Shown piece after piece: positions 46,960 to 55,555 of a stretch of DNA of 64,000 bases. Both the position numbers and the translations under genes were made by a program. Positions within the stretch are counted from its first letter, which is position 1; the number at the start of each line of letters is the position of its first letter. Origin of the DNA: JABDOU01 sp041567895 (GTDB lineage Bacteria > Actinomycetota > Acidimicrobiia > Spongiisociales > SHLN01); NCBI GenBank assembly GCA_041567895.1, contig JBFGAX010000008.1:4596-68595 (forward strand), in the 5' to 3' direction. Under the pieces are notes generated by a model. That model searched no databases and was not told where the DNA came from. It worked only from the letters and a program-made list of their open reading frames with translations.

Positions 46960-47829
46960 ATGTATCCGCCTGCGTTCGCCTACTCCGCTCCCGAAACTCT
47001 CGACGAAGCACTCGCGACGTTGGCCGAGGAGGGCGATTCGGCTCGCGTCCTCGCCGGTGGCCAGAGTCTCATCCCCATGATGAAGCTGAGACTGGCCAAC
47101 CCCGCCCATCTCGTCGACATCAACAACATCGAGGGACTCGACTACATCGATAGCGCAAACGGATATCTGCGCATCGGCGCTCTCGTGCGGCACAACGACA
47201 TCGTCAATTCAGCGGACATCGCAGCTCACAACGGGGCCATCGCATCTGCCGCACCCTGGGTTGCCGACCCGCTCGTGCGCAACCGTGGCACTCTTTGCGG
47301 ATCCGTGGCCCACTGTGATCCGGAAGGCGACTGGAATTCGGTCATGCTGGCAGTACGAGCCGAAGTCGTCGCCCAATCTGCAACAGGCGAGCGGGTGATA
47401 CCAATCGACGATTTCGTCGTCGACTTCTTCACCAACTCCCTCGCGACGGGCGAGATCGTGAGGGAAGTCAGGATCCCGAAATACACGGGGAAGGGTGGCG
47501 GCGCCTATCTGAAGCTGGAGCGCAAAATCGGCGACTACGCCACGGTGGCCGTCGCAACCCAGCTTCAACTCGGCGACGACGGCAAGATCTCCGAGGCCGG
47601 GATTGCGCTCACGGCCGTGAACAACAAGAACACGAGAGCTGCTGCGGCAGAGCAGGCTTTGGTAGGTCAAGAACCGTCTGACGAGCTGTTCAAAGAAGCA
47701 GGCGCGCTGGCCGCCGGAGCAGCCGAACCAGAGAGCAACGTTCGTGGGACAGCCGAATGGAAACGCAACGTCGTCAGCGTGTACACACGCCGGGGGCTCG
47801 AAGCATCCCTGGCACAGGCCCGGGCATAG
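46960..47829 (+). CDS. coxM: Aerobic CO dehydrogenase, FAD subunit
   Basis: A 289-residue flavoprotein of the CoxM family, the electron-accepting subunit of the molybdenum-copper CO dehydrogenase. FAD motifs are VLAGGQSLIPMMKLRL (about residue 32) and RNRGTLCGSVAHCDPEGDW (about residue 107). It starts at ATG 46960 with GGAGG 4 bases upstream. Gene order M-S-L is that of form I (true CO-oxidising) systems. Electrons would pass to quinone or the respiratory chain. Confidence 0.92.
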   Translation: MYPPAFAYSAPETLDEALATLAEEGDSARVLAGGQSLIPMMKLRLANPAHLVDINNIEGLDYIDSANGYLRIGALVRHNDIVNSADIAAHNGAIASAAPWVADPLVRNRGTLCGSVAHCDPEGDWNSVMLAVRAEVVAQSATGERVIPIDDFVVDFFTNSLATGEIVREVRIPKYTGKGGGAYLKLERKIGDYATVAVATQLQLGDDGKISEAGIALTAVNNKNTRAAAAEQALVGQEPSDELFKEAGALAAGAAEPESNVRGTAEWKRNVVSVYTRRGLEASLAQARA

Positions 47830-47838
47830 GAGGATCAC

Positions 47839-48303
47839 ATGCAGATAAACGTCACGCTCAACGGAGCATCGCAGTCCTCGGATGTTGAACCCCGCCAGCT
47901 CCTCGTCGACTACATCCGGGCAACGGGTGCCACCGGCACCCACATCGGCTGCGATACGACGAGCTGCGGAGCATGCACGGTCCTGGTCGACGGCACGCCC
48001 ATGAAATCGTGCACGATGTTCGCCGTACAGGCGAACGGCACATCCATCACGACGGTCGAGGGCTTGAAACAAAACGGCGAGCTCCACCAGATTCAGACAT
48101 CGTTCAAAGAAAAGCACGGGCTCCAATGTGGGTTCTGCACCCCCGGCATGATGCTGACGAGTGCGGCACTGTTGGAGCAAAACCCGGACCCGTCTGAAGA
48201 CGATATCCGGTGGGCGATCAGCGGCAACATCTGCCGATGCACCGGATACGTGAACATCGTGAAGGCCGTCCAGCACGCCGGCGAAGAAATGCGAAAGAGC
48301 TGA
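47839..48303 (+). CDS. coxS: Aerobic CO dehydrogenase, [2Fe-2S] subunit
   Basis: A 154-residue iron-sulfur subunit with two [2Fe-2S] sites: the plant-ferredoxin-like site GCDTTSCGACTVLVDG (about residue 41) and the helical site QCGFCTPGM plus CRCTGYVN (about residues 97 and 133). It relays electrons from the Mo-Cu site in CoxL to FAD in CoxM. An AGGAGG ribosome site precedes ATG 47839. It is spaced 9 bp from coxM and 12 bp from coxL. Confidence 0.95.
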   Translation: MQINVTLNGASQSSDVEPRQLLVDYIRATGATGTHIGCDTTSCGACTVLVDGTPMKSCTMFAVQANGTSITTVEGLKQNGELHQIQTSFKEKHGLQCGFCTPGMMLTSAALLEQNPDPSEDDIRWAISGNICRCTGYVNIVKAVQHAGEEMRKS

Positions 48304-48315
48304 GGAGACACCACC

Positions 48316-50682
48316 ATGACCACAACCGCTCACCCGAAGACTCCTCCTGAAATCGGCGGCGTCGGCCACAGCGTCCGTCGCCACGAAGACGCCCGGTTCA
48401 TTCAGGGTGCAGGCAACTACGTAGATGACATCGAGCTCAAAGGCATGCTGCACATGGCGATCCTCCGGAGCCCGGTGGCTCACGCCAGGATTCTGTCCAT
48501 CGACACATCTGAAGCCGAGGCGATGGAAGGCGTGGTGGCCGTCGTGACGGGCGAGCTCATGGCCCAGCACAACCTGGCCTGGATGCCGACGCTCTCCGGC
48601 GACACCCAGGCCGTGCTTGCGACAGACAAGGTGCGGTTTCAAGGCCAGGAGGTGGCGGCCGTCATTGCCACGGACTCCTATATCGCCCGCGATGCCCTGT
48701 CAGCCATCTTTGTCGACTATGACGAGCTGCCTGCCATTACCGACCCGCGGCAAGCCATGGCAGAGGGAGCGGTCGTGATCCGCGATGAGAAGGAAGGTCA
48801 GACAGACAATCTCGTCTACGAATGGGAGTCGGGCGACAAGGACCTGACGGACCGCGCCTTCGCCGAAGCCGACAAAGTGGTGAGCATCGAGACCCACTAT
48901 CCCCGTTCTCACCCGGCGCCGCTCGAGACCTGCGGGGCGGTAGCTGACGTCGATCCGATCACCGGGCAAGTAACCGTATACATGACCTCGCAAGCCCCAC
49001 ATGCCCATCGCACCGTTTTCGCTCTGGTCACGGGCCTGCCAGAACAGAATATTCGAATTATCTCGCCTGACATAGGAGGCGGCTTCGGCAACAAGGTTCC
49101 CGTCTACCCGGGTTATGTCGTCGCCACAGCAGCCTCGCTGCTGCTCGGCAAGCCGGTCAAATGGGTCGAGTCGAGAACCGAGAATCTCATCTCGACCGGG
49201 TTCGCTCGCGACTACTACATGAAGGGAGAGCTGGCCCTCAACAGCGAGGGCCGCATCCTCGGCCTCCGCAGCGAAATCTGGTCTGACCAGGGCGCGTTCT
49301 TCGCCGATGCCCAGCCGACCAAGTTCAAGGCAGGCCTTTTCCATATCGTCACCGGGTCCTACGACTATCCGGCTGCTCATGTCGTGGCGCACGGGGCCTA
49401 TACGAACAAGGCACCGGGCGGGGTGGCCTATCGCTGTTCTTTCCGCGTGACCGAGGCCTCGTATCTGATTGAGCGGCTGGTTCAGACGGCCGCTTATGAG
49501 ATCGGTATGGACCCTGCCGAGTTTCGATCGCTCAACTTCATCAAGCCCGAGCAGTTCCCGTATCACTCTCCAACCGGGTTTGTGTATGACTCCGGCGACT
49601 ATGAGGCGGCGATGCGCAAAGCCCTCGGCATCGCAAGGTACGAAGAACTCAGAGAGGAACAGAAAGCCGCAAGGGAAGAAGGCAGGCTGATCGGACTCGG
49701 GCTCGCCAGCTTCACGGAGGTCGTCGGCGCAGGCGGCTCAAATGAATACGACATCCTCGGCCTGAAGATGTTCGACTCGGCCGAGCTCCGTATCCATCCG
49801 ACCGGTAAGGCGATTCTCAAGCTGGGCGTCCGTAGTCAGGGCCAGGGCCACGAGACCACATTCGCCCAGATTGTGGCAGAGGAACTCGGCATCCCGGTCG
49901 GCGACATAAAGGTGGTCGAAGGCGATACGGACAACACTCCGTACGGATTGGGTACCTACGCCAGCCGCAGTACGCCGGTCGCAGGCGCCGCCACGGCGAT
50001 GATCTCACGCATGTTGCGCGAGAAGGCTCGCAAGATCGCGGCTCATTTGATGGAAGCCTCGCCGGATGACCTCGAGTGGGAACCTGGCAAGTTCTCGGTG
50101 ACCGGTTCTCCGGACAAGTTCGTCACGATCCAGGACATTGCGTTCGCTGCCTACACGAATATGCCCGAGGACACCGAATATGGACTCGAGGGGGTTCACT
50201 ATTACGACCCGCCGAACATGACATATCCCTTCGGGACCTATGTGGTAGTGGTAGAAGTCGATCCCGAGACCGGTGTCTGGAAGGTTGACCGCATGGTGGC
50301 GGTCGATGACTGCGGCGTTCGCATCAATCCGATGATCGTGGAGGGCCAGATCCAGGGCGGCCTGACCGAAGGATTCGCTGCTGCAGCCATGCAATGGATC
50401 ACCTTCGACGAAGATGGCAACTGCATCGGCTCCAACTTCATGGACTATCTGGTCCCGACGGCCTGGGAGACACCTCGCTTCGAACTGGACGAAACCGTCA
50501 CCCCGTCCCCCCACCATCCGATCGGAGCCAAGGGTGTCGGCGAATCTGCAACTGTCGGATCACCGGCCGCCTACGTCAATGCCGTAATCGATGCCGTCGC
50601 CCACCTGGGTGTGCGAAACATCGATATGCCGCTCCTGCCCGACCGGGTTTGGAGCGCCATTCAGGACGCCAAGAACCGATAG
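48316..50682 (+). CDS. coxL: Aerobic CO dehydrogenase, catalytic form I large subunit
   Basis: A 788-residue molybdenum-copper catalytic subunit. The active-site loop reads AYRCSFR with Cys374 as the copper ligand; this AYXCSFR signature marks form I CO dehydrogenases and separates them from form II (AYRGAGR-type) relatives. Other family elements are GGGFGNKVPVYPG (about residue 255), GQGHETTFAQIVAEE and the C-terminal GAKGVGESATVGSPAAY with the catalytic Glu. It oxidises CO to CO2. Length is close to the Oligotropha enzyme (809 residues). Upstream coxM and coxS and downstream XdhC-YHS and coxG genes belong to the same operon. Dedicated assembly genes coxD and coxE are not in the window. Confidence 0.95.
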   Translation: MTTTAHPKTPPEIGGVGHSVRRHEDARFIQGAGNYVDDIELKGMLHMAILRSPVAHARILSIDTSEAEAMEGVVAVVTGELMAQHNLAWMPTLSGDTQAVLATDKVRFQGQEVAAVIATDSYIARDALSAIFVDYDELPAITDPRQAMAEGAVVIRDEKEGQTDNLVYEWESGDKDLTDRAFAEADKVVSIETHYPRSHPAPLETCGAVADVDPITGQVTVYMTSQAPHAHRTVFALVTGLPEQNIRIISPDIGGGFGNKVPVYPGYVVATAASLLLGKPVKWVESRTENLISTGFARDYYMKGELALNSEGRILGLRSEIWSDQGAFFADAQPTKFKAGLFHIVTGSYDYPAAHVVAHGAYTNKAPGGVAYRCSFRVTEASYLIERLVQTAAYEIGMDPAEFRSLNFIKPEQFPYHSPTGFVYDSGDYEAAMRKALGIARYEELREEQKAAREEGRLIGLGLASFTEVVGAGGSNEYDILGLKMFDSAELRIHPTGKAILKLGVRSQGQGHETTFAQIVAEELGIPVGDIKVVEGDTDNTPYGLGTYASRSTPVAGAATAMISRMLREKARKIAAHLMEASPDDLEWEPGKFSVTGSPDKFVTIQDIAFAAYTNMPEDTEYGLEGVHYYDPPNMTYPFGTYVVVVEVDPETGVWKVDRMVAVDDCGVRINPMIVEGQIQGGLTEGFAAAAMQWITFDEDGNCIGSNFMDYLVPTAWETPRFELDETVTPSPHHPIGAKGVGESATVGSPAAYVNAVIDAVAHLGVRNIDMPLLPDRVWSAIQDAKNR

Positions 50683-50684
50683 TC

Positions 50685-51638
50685 ATGCAACGGGCCCTTG
50701 AACTCGCCGGGCGACTGGCTTCGAGGCGAACCCCGTTTGTTCTCGCCACTGTTGTCTGGCGGCGCGGACCATCCTCGGGCCACAAGGGCTCCAAAGCTGT
50801 CATCGCGACCGACGGATCGATCACGGGTTGGCTGGGAGGAGCCTGTGCAGAGCCAACCGTCATCAAGCAGGCGCTCGATGCGCTGGTCGACGGAACCCCC
50901 CGCCTTCTCCAGCTGGGACCGGCAGAAGAATTCGGCAACCGTCGCGACGAGGCTGTCGTGGCTGTGCCAATGGCTTGCGAGAGCGATGGAGCAATGGAGG
51001 TCTACTTGGAACCCGTCGTGCCCGAACCCAGCCTTGTCGTAATCGGCAAATCGCCCGGAGCCGAAACTCTGGCCCGGATGGGAGCCCTGCTCGGCTGGCG
51101 AGCAGTGCTGATCGATGACGGAGGCGACCTGAAAACATCCGGCGACGTGGAAGTTCGGAGCACGCTCGACCTGGATCAGCTTGCGATCGGCGAGCGTGAC
51201 TTTGTCGTGGTCGCTACCCAGGGCCACTACGACGAGAAAGCTCTCGAAGCGGCGCTTGCAACACCCGCCGGTTACGTGGGCCTCGTCGCTTCGCGGAAAC
51301 GTGCAGCCTCTGTATTCGAATTTCTTCGGGGATCGGGAATATCCGACGAAGCCCTCGCCAGGATCCACGCCCCCGCGGGACTCGATTTGGGAAGCCTGCC
51401 GAACGACCAGATTGCGGTCGCGGTTCTTGCCGAGATGGTCTCGCTGCAGGCGGGCGGAGGCCTTACAACAGGCGTTACGGTTTCCCGGCGGGAAGAAGCC
51501 ATCGATCCCGTGTGCGACATGATCGTGAATGTCGAAACAGCCCGCTGGACCCACGAGCACGATGGACACACCTATTACTTCTGCGCCCCCGGGTGCAAAA
51601 CCGCATTCGCAAACGACCCGGCGAGCTTCGTCACGTAA
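50685..51638 (+). CDS. XdhC/CoxI-type cofactor maturation protein fused to a YHS metal-binding domain
   Basis: A 317-residue protein. The N-terminal XdhC part (RRTPFVLATVVWRRGPSSGHKG) and the Rossmann part (EPSLVVIGKSPGAETLARMG; YVGLVASRKRA) are those that sulfurate and insert Mo-cofactor in xanthine dehydrogenase-like enzymes. The last 45 residues form a YHS domain (IDPVCDMIVNVETA; YYFCAPGCKTAF) with three Cys suited to bind a soft metal. Because form I CO dehydrogenase needs copper next to Mo, this fusion could help load copper; that is an inference. It starts 2 bp after coxL. Confidence 0.85.
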   Translation: MQRALELAGRLASRRTPFVLATVVWRRGPSSGHKGSKAVIATDGSITGWLGGACAEPTVIKQALDALVDGTPRLLQLGPAEEFGNRRDEAVVAVPMACESDGAMEVYLEPVVPEPSLVVIGKSPGAETLARMGALLGWRAVLIDDGGDLKTSGDVEVRSTLDLDQLAIGERDFVVVATQGHYDEKALEAALATPAGYVGLVASRKRAASVFEFLRGSGISDEALARIHAPAGLDLGSLPNDQIAVAVLAEMVSLQAGGGLTTGVTVSRREEAIDPVCDMIVNVETARWTHEHDGHTYYFCAPGCKTAFANDPASFVT

Positions 51639-51647
51639 GGAGAGTCA

Positions 51648-52226
51648 GTGAAAATCAGCCACGAATTCGAGGTCGAGCGCCCACTCGAGCGAGTGTGGGA
51701 AACATTCCAGGATGTGCCAACTGTTGCCCAGTGTCTCCCCGGAGCCAGCATCACCGAGGAAAAAAGCGACAACGTTTACGCAGGTGCGGTAGAGGTGAAA
51801 CTCGGACCAATGAATGCCAAGTTCGAGGGCGAAGCCACCGTCACGCCTGATCACTCGAACCACAGCGGGTCCATAATCGGCAAGGGAGTGGACCGCAGTG
51901 GAGGAAGTCGAGGATCGGTCGACGTGGAGTATCGCCTGGCGAGCGTCGGTGAGCACACCCGGGTCTTTGTCGAAGCCGATATCAAGCTCTCCGGTGCCGT
52001 CGCCCAGTTTGGCCGCACCGGCCTGATCGAAGAAATGTCTAGACGGCTGATCGATGAGCTGGTCTATTGCTTGCACAGCAAGTTGGACGCGGCGACGCCA
52101 GAGGAAGCAGCGACGATCGAAGCCGGGGACGTCAAGGGAATTGGTCTGCTGTTTTCGAGTTTGGTCAGCTGGATCGGAAACCTGGTGAAGCGGCTTCTGG
52201 GTCGGGTTCGAAAAACGGCGCCCTAG
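51648..52226 (+). CDS. coxG: CoxG, SRPBCC-fold CO dehydrogenase accessory protein
   Basis: A 192-residue CoxG-family protein of the SRPBCC/START fold. The pattern is FEVERPLERVWETFQDVPTVAQCLPGA at the N-terminus, then KLGPMNAKFEGEATV, and a C-terminal hydrophobic/basic tail (LFSSLVSWIGNLVKRLLGRVRK). CoxG is reported to help anchor CO dehydrogenase at the membrane, and the tail fits that. It starts at GTG 51648 with AAGGAG upstream. The stop shares CTAG with the convergent aldolase gene. Confidence 0.9.
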   Translation: MKISHEFEVERPLERVWETFQDVPTVAQCLPGASITEEKSDNVYAGAVEVKLGPMNAKFEGEATVTPDHSNHSGSIIGKGVDRSGGSRGSVDVEYRLASVGEHTRVFVEADIKLSGAVAQFGRTGLIEEMSRRLIDELVYCLHSKLDAATPEEAATIEAGDVKGIGLLFSSLVSWIGNLVKRLLGRVRKTAP

Positions 52227-52993
52227 CCGTTTGGCAGGTGTCGTCGGATGAGGTAGTTGTAGATCTGCCAACCCGACCACGGACGCACGAGATCGTTTTT
52301 GGCAATGCGCGACGCTTCGTCCGACAGCCGAACCGGCCGCTTGGCCTTGAGAGCGACTTCGGCGGCCCGTTCCATTTCGATCAACCAGGCAACGGCTTCC
52401 GCCGCGCTTTTGCCTGTGGTGAGTACGCCGTGGTTTGCGAGGATGACATGGCTGTTGTCGTCGAGCGCGACCGCGATGCGCTTGCCTCCGTCCGCCGAGA
52501 GAATTTGAACCTCTTCGTCATCGAAGAGTGCATGATCCTCGAAGAATTGCGTGGCCTCCTGATTGATCGGCTCGAGCAGCCGTCGTTCGGTCGAGTAGGT
52601 GGTCGCGTACGGGGCATGGACGTGAGCCGCCGCCTCGATATCGGGCCTGGCCTCGTGGATGGGGTGATGAATGTGGTATCCGGTGATGTTGATCGGCGCC
52701 GCGACCGCGCCGATCGATCGATCGGAGACGGTGTCGCCCCCTGGTGAGACAAGCACCGTGTCCTCCGGTGCAGCACTGTGAAAAGAGACTCCATATCGCA
52801 GCGTCCAGAAATGGTCGCGACGTTCGGGATCCCGAAAAGAGATGTGTCCGTCACCCATGTCCCCGAAGCGCAGGGCCCCGAAGAGTCGATAACACTGAGC
52901 CAGCTGCCCCCGTCGTCGCACTCGCTCTTGAGCCGGATCGGCCAGAAACGGTTCGGGCTCACCGGGCGAGAATGGTTCGTGCGCCATCATCAA
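52223..52993 (-). CDS. Class II aldolase/adducin-family protein
   Basis: A 256-residue class II aldolase-type protein. The zinc motif is AAAHVHAPYATTYST (about residue 123) and a later His lies in VILANHGVLTTG (about residue 185). GHISFRD near residue 50 and SPGGDTVSDRSIG near residue 85 are also typical. Members cleave sugar phosphates or decarboxylate keto acids; the substrate here is unknown. Three consecutive ATGs start the frame, so the first codon could be 52993, 52990 or 52987. It is divergent from the Nudix gene and convergent with coxG. Confidence 0.85.
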   Translation of the reverse strand: MMMAHEPFSPGEPEPFLADPAQERVRRRGQLAQCYRLFGALRFGDMGDGHISFRDPERRDHFWTLRYGVSFHSAAPEDTVLVSPGGDTVSDRSIGAVAAPINITGYHIHHPIHEARPDIEAAAHVHAPYATTYSTERRLLEPINQEATQFFEDHALFDDEEVQILSADGGKRIAVALDDNSHVILANHGVLTTGKSAAEAVAWLIEMERAAEVALKAKRPVRLSDEASRIAKNDLVRPWSGWQIYNYLIRRHLPNG

Positions 52994-53030
52994 ACGCTAC
53001 CAAATCACAACCACCCGTATGATCGCGAGC

Positions 53031-53483
53031 ATGGCAATCACCTCTGCCGGACTGCTCATTTACAGGACAGCTCTCCCCGAGCTCGAGGTGCTGTTGGGTC
53101 GGCTCGGTGGGCCGCTATGGGCGAAACGAGAGCATTGGACCATCCCGAAAGGCATCGTCGAAGACGGCGAATCAGAGCTCGAAGCCGCCTATCGCGAATT
53201 CAGCGAAGAAACCGGCTGGGTCGCACCTGCCGGCGAGCCATTGCCGTTGGGCGAGATACGCCAGCGCGGCGGAAAGCGGGTCGTCGCCTGGGCAGTCGAG
53301 GGAAACCTGGACCCCGCAACATTCCAACCCGGCACGTTTCAGATGGAGTGGCCCCGTAACTCGGGAAAGATCGGCGAGTTTCCCGAGCTCTCCGAAGTGC
53401 GATGGTTTGACCTGTCCATCGCAACCAGCACGATCAATCCGGCCCAGGCACCGCTCCTCGACCGGCTGGCTGCCTACGGTTGA
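53031..53483 (+). CDS. Nudix hydrolase
   Basis: A 150-residue Nudix protein. The Nudix box GIVEDGESELEAAYREFSEE continues TGW, with the full G-x5-E-x7-RE-x2-EE-x-G pattern at about residues 43-65. The N-terminus MAITSAGLLIYR is typical of a subgroup that hydrolyses nucleoside diphosphate derivatives such as diadenosine polyphosphates. ATG 53031 is chosen by this family start; ATG 53019 is an in-frame alternative. It lies 22 bp before the GMC oxidoreductase gene on the same strand. Confidence 0.88.
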   Translation: MAITSAGLLIYRTALPELEVLLGRLGGPLWAKREHWTIPKGIVEDGESELEAAYREFSEETGWVAPAGEPLPLGEIRQRGGKRVVAWAVEGNLDPATFQPGTFQMEWPRNSGKIGEFPELSEVRWFDLSIATSTINPAQAPLLDRLAAYG

Positions 53484-53505
53484 AACCGGCGGGTAGCGTG
53501 ACGGC

Positions 53506-55137
53506 ATGGCATACGACTTCATCATCGTCGGAGGCGGATCGGCCGGGTGTGCTCTCGCCAACCGGTTGAGCGCCGACCCATCCAATGAGGTGCTCGTACT
53601 CGAGGCCGGAAGGCCCGATTACAGATGGGACATCTTCATTCACATGCCGGGTGCCTTCACCATCCCGCTCGGAAATCGGTTTTATGACTGGAAGTATGAG
53701 TCCGAGCCGGAACCGCACATGGGGGGTCGACGGATCTACCACGCCAGGGGAAAGGTCCTGGGTGGCTCGAGCTCGATCAACGGCATGATTTTCCAGCGAG
53801 GCAACCCGCTCGATTTTGAACGGTGGGCGTCGGACCCCGGCATGGCGAGCTGGGACTACGCCCATGTTCTCCCCTATTTCAAACGTATGGAGACCTGTCT
53901 GGCCGGATCGGACGAGTTTCGCGGTGGTGAAGGACCGTTGAAACTCGAACGGGGTCCGGCCACCAACCCCATCTTCGAGGCACTGTTCGAGGCAGTGCAA
54001 CAGGCCGGCTATCCGCTGACCGACGACGTGAACGGCTACCAGCAAGAAGGCTTTGCAAGGTTCGACCGCAATATCCACCGCGGACGACGACTCAGCGCCG
54101 CCCGCGCATATCTCCATCCAGTCATGGAACGGCCAAACCTCACCGTCACCACCAATGCCTTCACAGAGCGGATCAACTTCGAAGGCACAAAGGCAGTTGG
54201 TGTCAGGTACCGATCGGGACGCAACAGCGTCGACGTCTCTGGCTCTGAAATCATCCTGTGCGGGGGCGCATTCGCATCCCCACAGTTGCTACAGGTCTCC
54301 GGAGTCGGCAACGCCACGGAACTCGAAGACGTGGGCGTAAAGGTGATCCATGACCTGCCAGGAGTCGGAGAGCATCTTCAGGATCATCTCGAGGTCTACG
54401 TACAGCACGCGGCCAAACAGCCCGTCTCCATGTACCCCGCTCTCAAGTGGTATAACCGGCCCAAAATCGGCTTCGACTGGCTCGTGCATCGACGGGGGGC
54501 GGCAGCCAGCAATCACTTCGAAGGTGGCGGGTTCGTGCGCAGCAACGATGAGGTTGCCTATCCCAACCTGATGATTCACTTCCTGCCGATTGCCATCCGA
54601 TACGATGGCACGGTCCCCGATGGTGGACATGGCTTCCAGTTCCATATCGGTCCGATGTATTCGAACTCGAGGGGATCGCTGAAGATCACCTCGCCGAACG
54701 CGGCCGATCGTCCGGCCATCCGATTCAACTACCTCTCGACGCCGGAGGATCGTCAGGAGTGGATCGAAGCGATCCGGATCTCGCGAGACATTTTGAGCCA
54801 GCCGGCGATGTCGGACCTCGACGGCGGTGAATTCTCACCAGGACCCGATGTGCAAACCGACGAAGAAATCCTGGACTGGGTGAGAAAGGATGCTGAGACG
54901 GCACTCCATCCCTCATGTACTGCCCGCATGGGCATCGATGACATGTCGGTCGTCGACCCGCAAACCATGCGAGTCCATGGCCTCGACAATCTGAGCGTGG
55001 TTGACGCCTCCGTCATGCCATATGTGACAAACGGCAACATCTACGCCCCTGTGATGATGGTCGCAGAAAAAGCTGCCGACCTCATTCTCGGCAACACTCC
55101 CCTTCCAGCCGAGAACGTCGACTTCTACCGACGTTGA
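53506..55137 (+). CDS. GMC oxidoreductase, choline dehydrogenase-like
   Basis: A 543-residue FAD-dependent oxidoreductase. The Rossmann motif is FIIVGGGSAGCALANRLS (about residue 5), with GGSSSINGMIFQRGNPLDF (about residue 86), the second GMC signature GAFASPQLLQVSG (about residue 255), and active-site elements LHPSCTARMG and YVTNGNIYAPVMMVAEKAAD near the C-terminus. Overall pattern and length match BetA-type choline dehydrogenases, which make betaine aldehyde. A betaine-type ABC importer follows, so a quaternary-amine alcohol substrate is plausible, but other alcohols are possible. No betaine aldehyde dehydrogenase is next to it. Confidence 0.85.
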   Translation: MAYDFIIVGGGSAGCALANRLSADPSNEVLVLEAGRPDYRWDIFIHMPGAFTIPLGNRFYDWKYESEPEPHMGGRRIYHARGKVLGGSSSINGMIFQRGNPLDFERWASDPGMASWDYAHVLPYFKRMETCLAGSDEFRGGEGPLKLERGPATNPIFEALFEAVQQAGYPLTDDVNGYQQEGFARFDRNIHRGRRLSAARAYLHPVMERPNLTVTTNAFTERINFEGTKAVGVRYRSGRNSVDVSGSEIILCGGAFASPQLLQVSGVGNATELEDVGVKVIHDLPGVGEHLQDHLEVYVQHAAKQPVSMYPALKWYNRPKIGFDWLVHRRGAAASNHFEGGGFVRSNDEVAYPNLMIHFLPIAIRYDGTVPDGGHGFQFHIGPMYSNSRGSLKITSPNAADRPAIRFNYLSTPEDRQEWIEAIRISRDILSQPAMSDLDGGEFSPGPDVQTDEEILDWVRKDAETALHPSCTARMGIDDMSVVDPQTMRVHGLDNLSVVDASVMPYVTNGNIYAPVMMVAEKAADLILGNTPLPAENVDFYRR

Positions 55138-55162
55138 CCGGGCAGCCTGGTACATTAGATCC

Positions 55163-55489
55163 ATGGGTTTGAAGAGTTTCTTCAGAGAATGGGGGGATCG
55201 CCGTCGCGGGCGGAGGCAACTATCGGGTGATCTCTACCGCGCCACCCGAGACATCGTTGGCCCTACCGGATGGATGTGGTCGAACGGTTGGGATGCCATG
55301 GAACAAGGCAAAACCGACTACCTCAAATCTTTTGATCCACGCGTTCCCCCCAGTGTTCACGTGTCTGCCAGGGACATGACCCGCTCGAATATGCCGGTCC
55401 CACTGGTGGAACGGTGCATCGAAGATTGGGTTCCAGACCACGCCCCGGATCGCATGAAGGCGAAATCTCCCCCACCGGACTCCACATAG
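55163..55489 (+). CDS. Small hypothetical protein
   Basis: A 108-residue protein beginning MGLKSFFREWGDRRRGRRQ. It is basic at the N-terminus and rich in Trp/Met around the middle (VGPTGWMWSNGWDAMEQ), with no signal or membrane segment. I do not recognise it. It lies between the GMC oxidoreductase and the betaine importer on the same strand, with normal codon use, so it may be real. No clear ribosome site precedes the ATG. Confidence 0.5.
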   Translation: MGLKSFFREWGDRRRGRRQLSGDLYRATRDIVGPTGWMWSNGWDAMEQGKTDYLKSFDPRVPPSVHVSARDMTRSNMPVPLVERCIEDWVPDHAPDRMKAKSPPPDST

Positions 55490-55507
55490 GCAACATGGGT
55501 TCACCAT

Positions 55508-55536
55508 TCGACATACGGCCCCCTGGCCGGTATGGT
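55508..55536 (+). promoter_or_regulatory. Candidate promoter of the betaine-type importer operon
   Basis: TCGACA (55508-55513) and TATGGT (55531-55536) are 17 bp apart, upstream of a GGAGGAGG ribosome site and ATG 55556. The spacer carries a short palindrome CGGCC-CCCT-GGCCG (55515-55528), possibly an operator. Confidence 0.5.
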
Positions 55537-55555
55537 CTTTGGTTGGAGGAGGCTC

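Noticed and set aside
46824..46961. Longer BKACE start at 46961
   Set aside because: It would put coding sequence across the coxM ribosome site and add unrelated residues before the family N-terminus.
47209..48642. A 477-codon minus-strand frame opposite coxM, coxS and coxL
   Set aside because: It spans three real genes in antisense and shows no recognisable domain.
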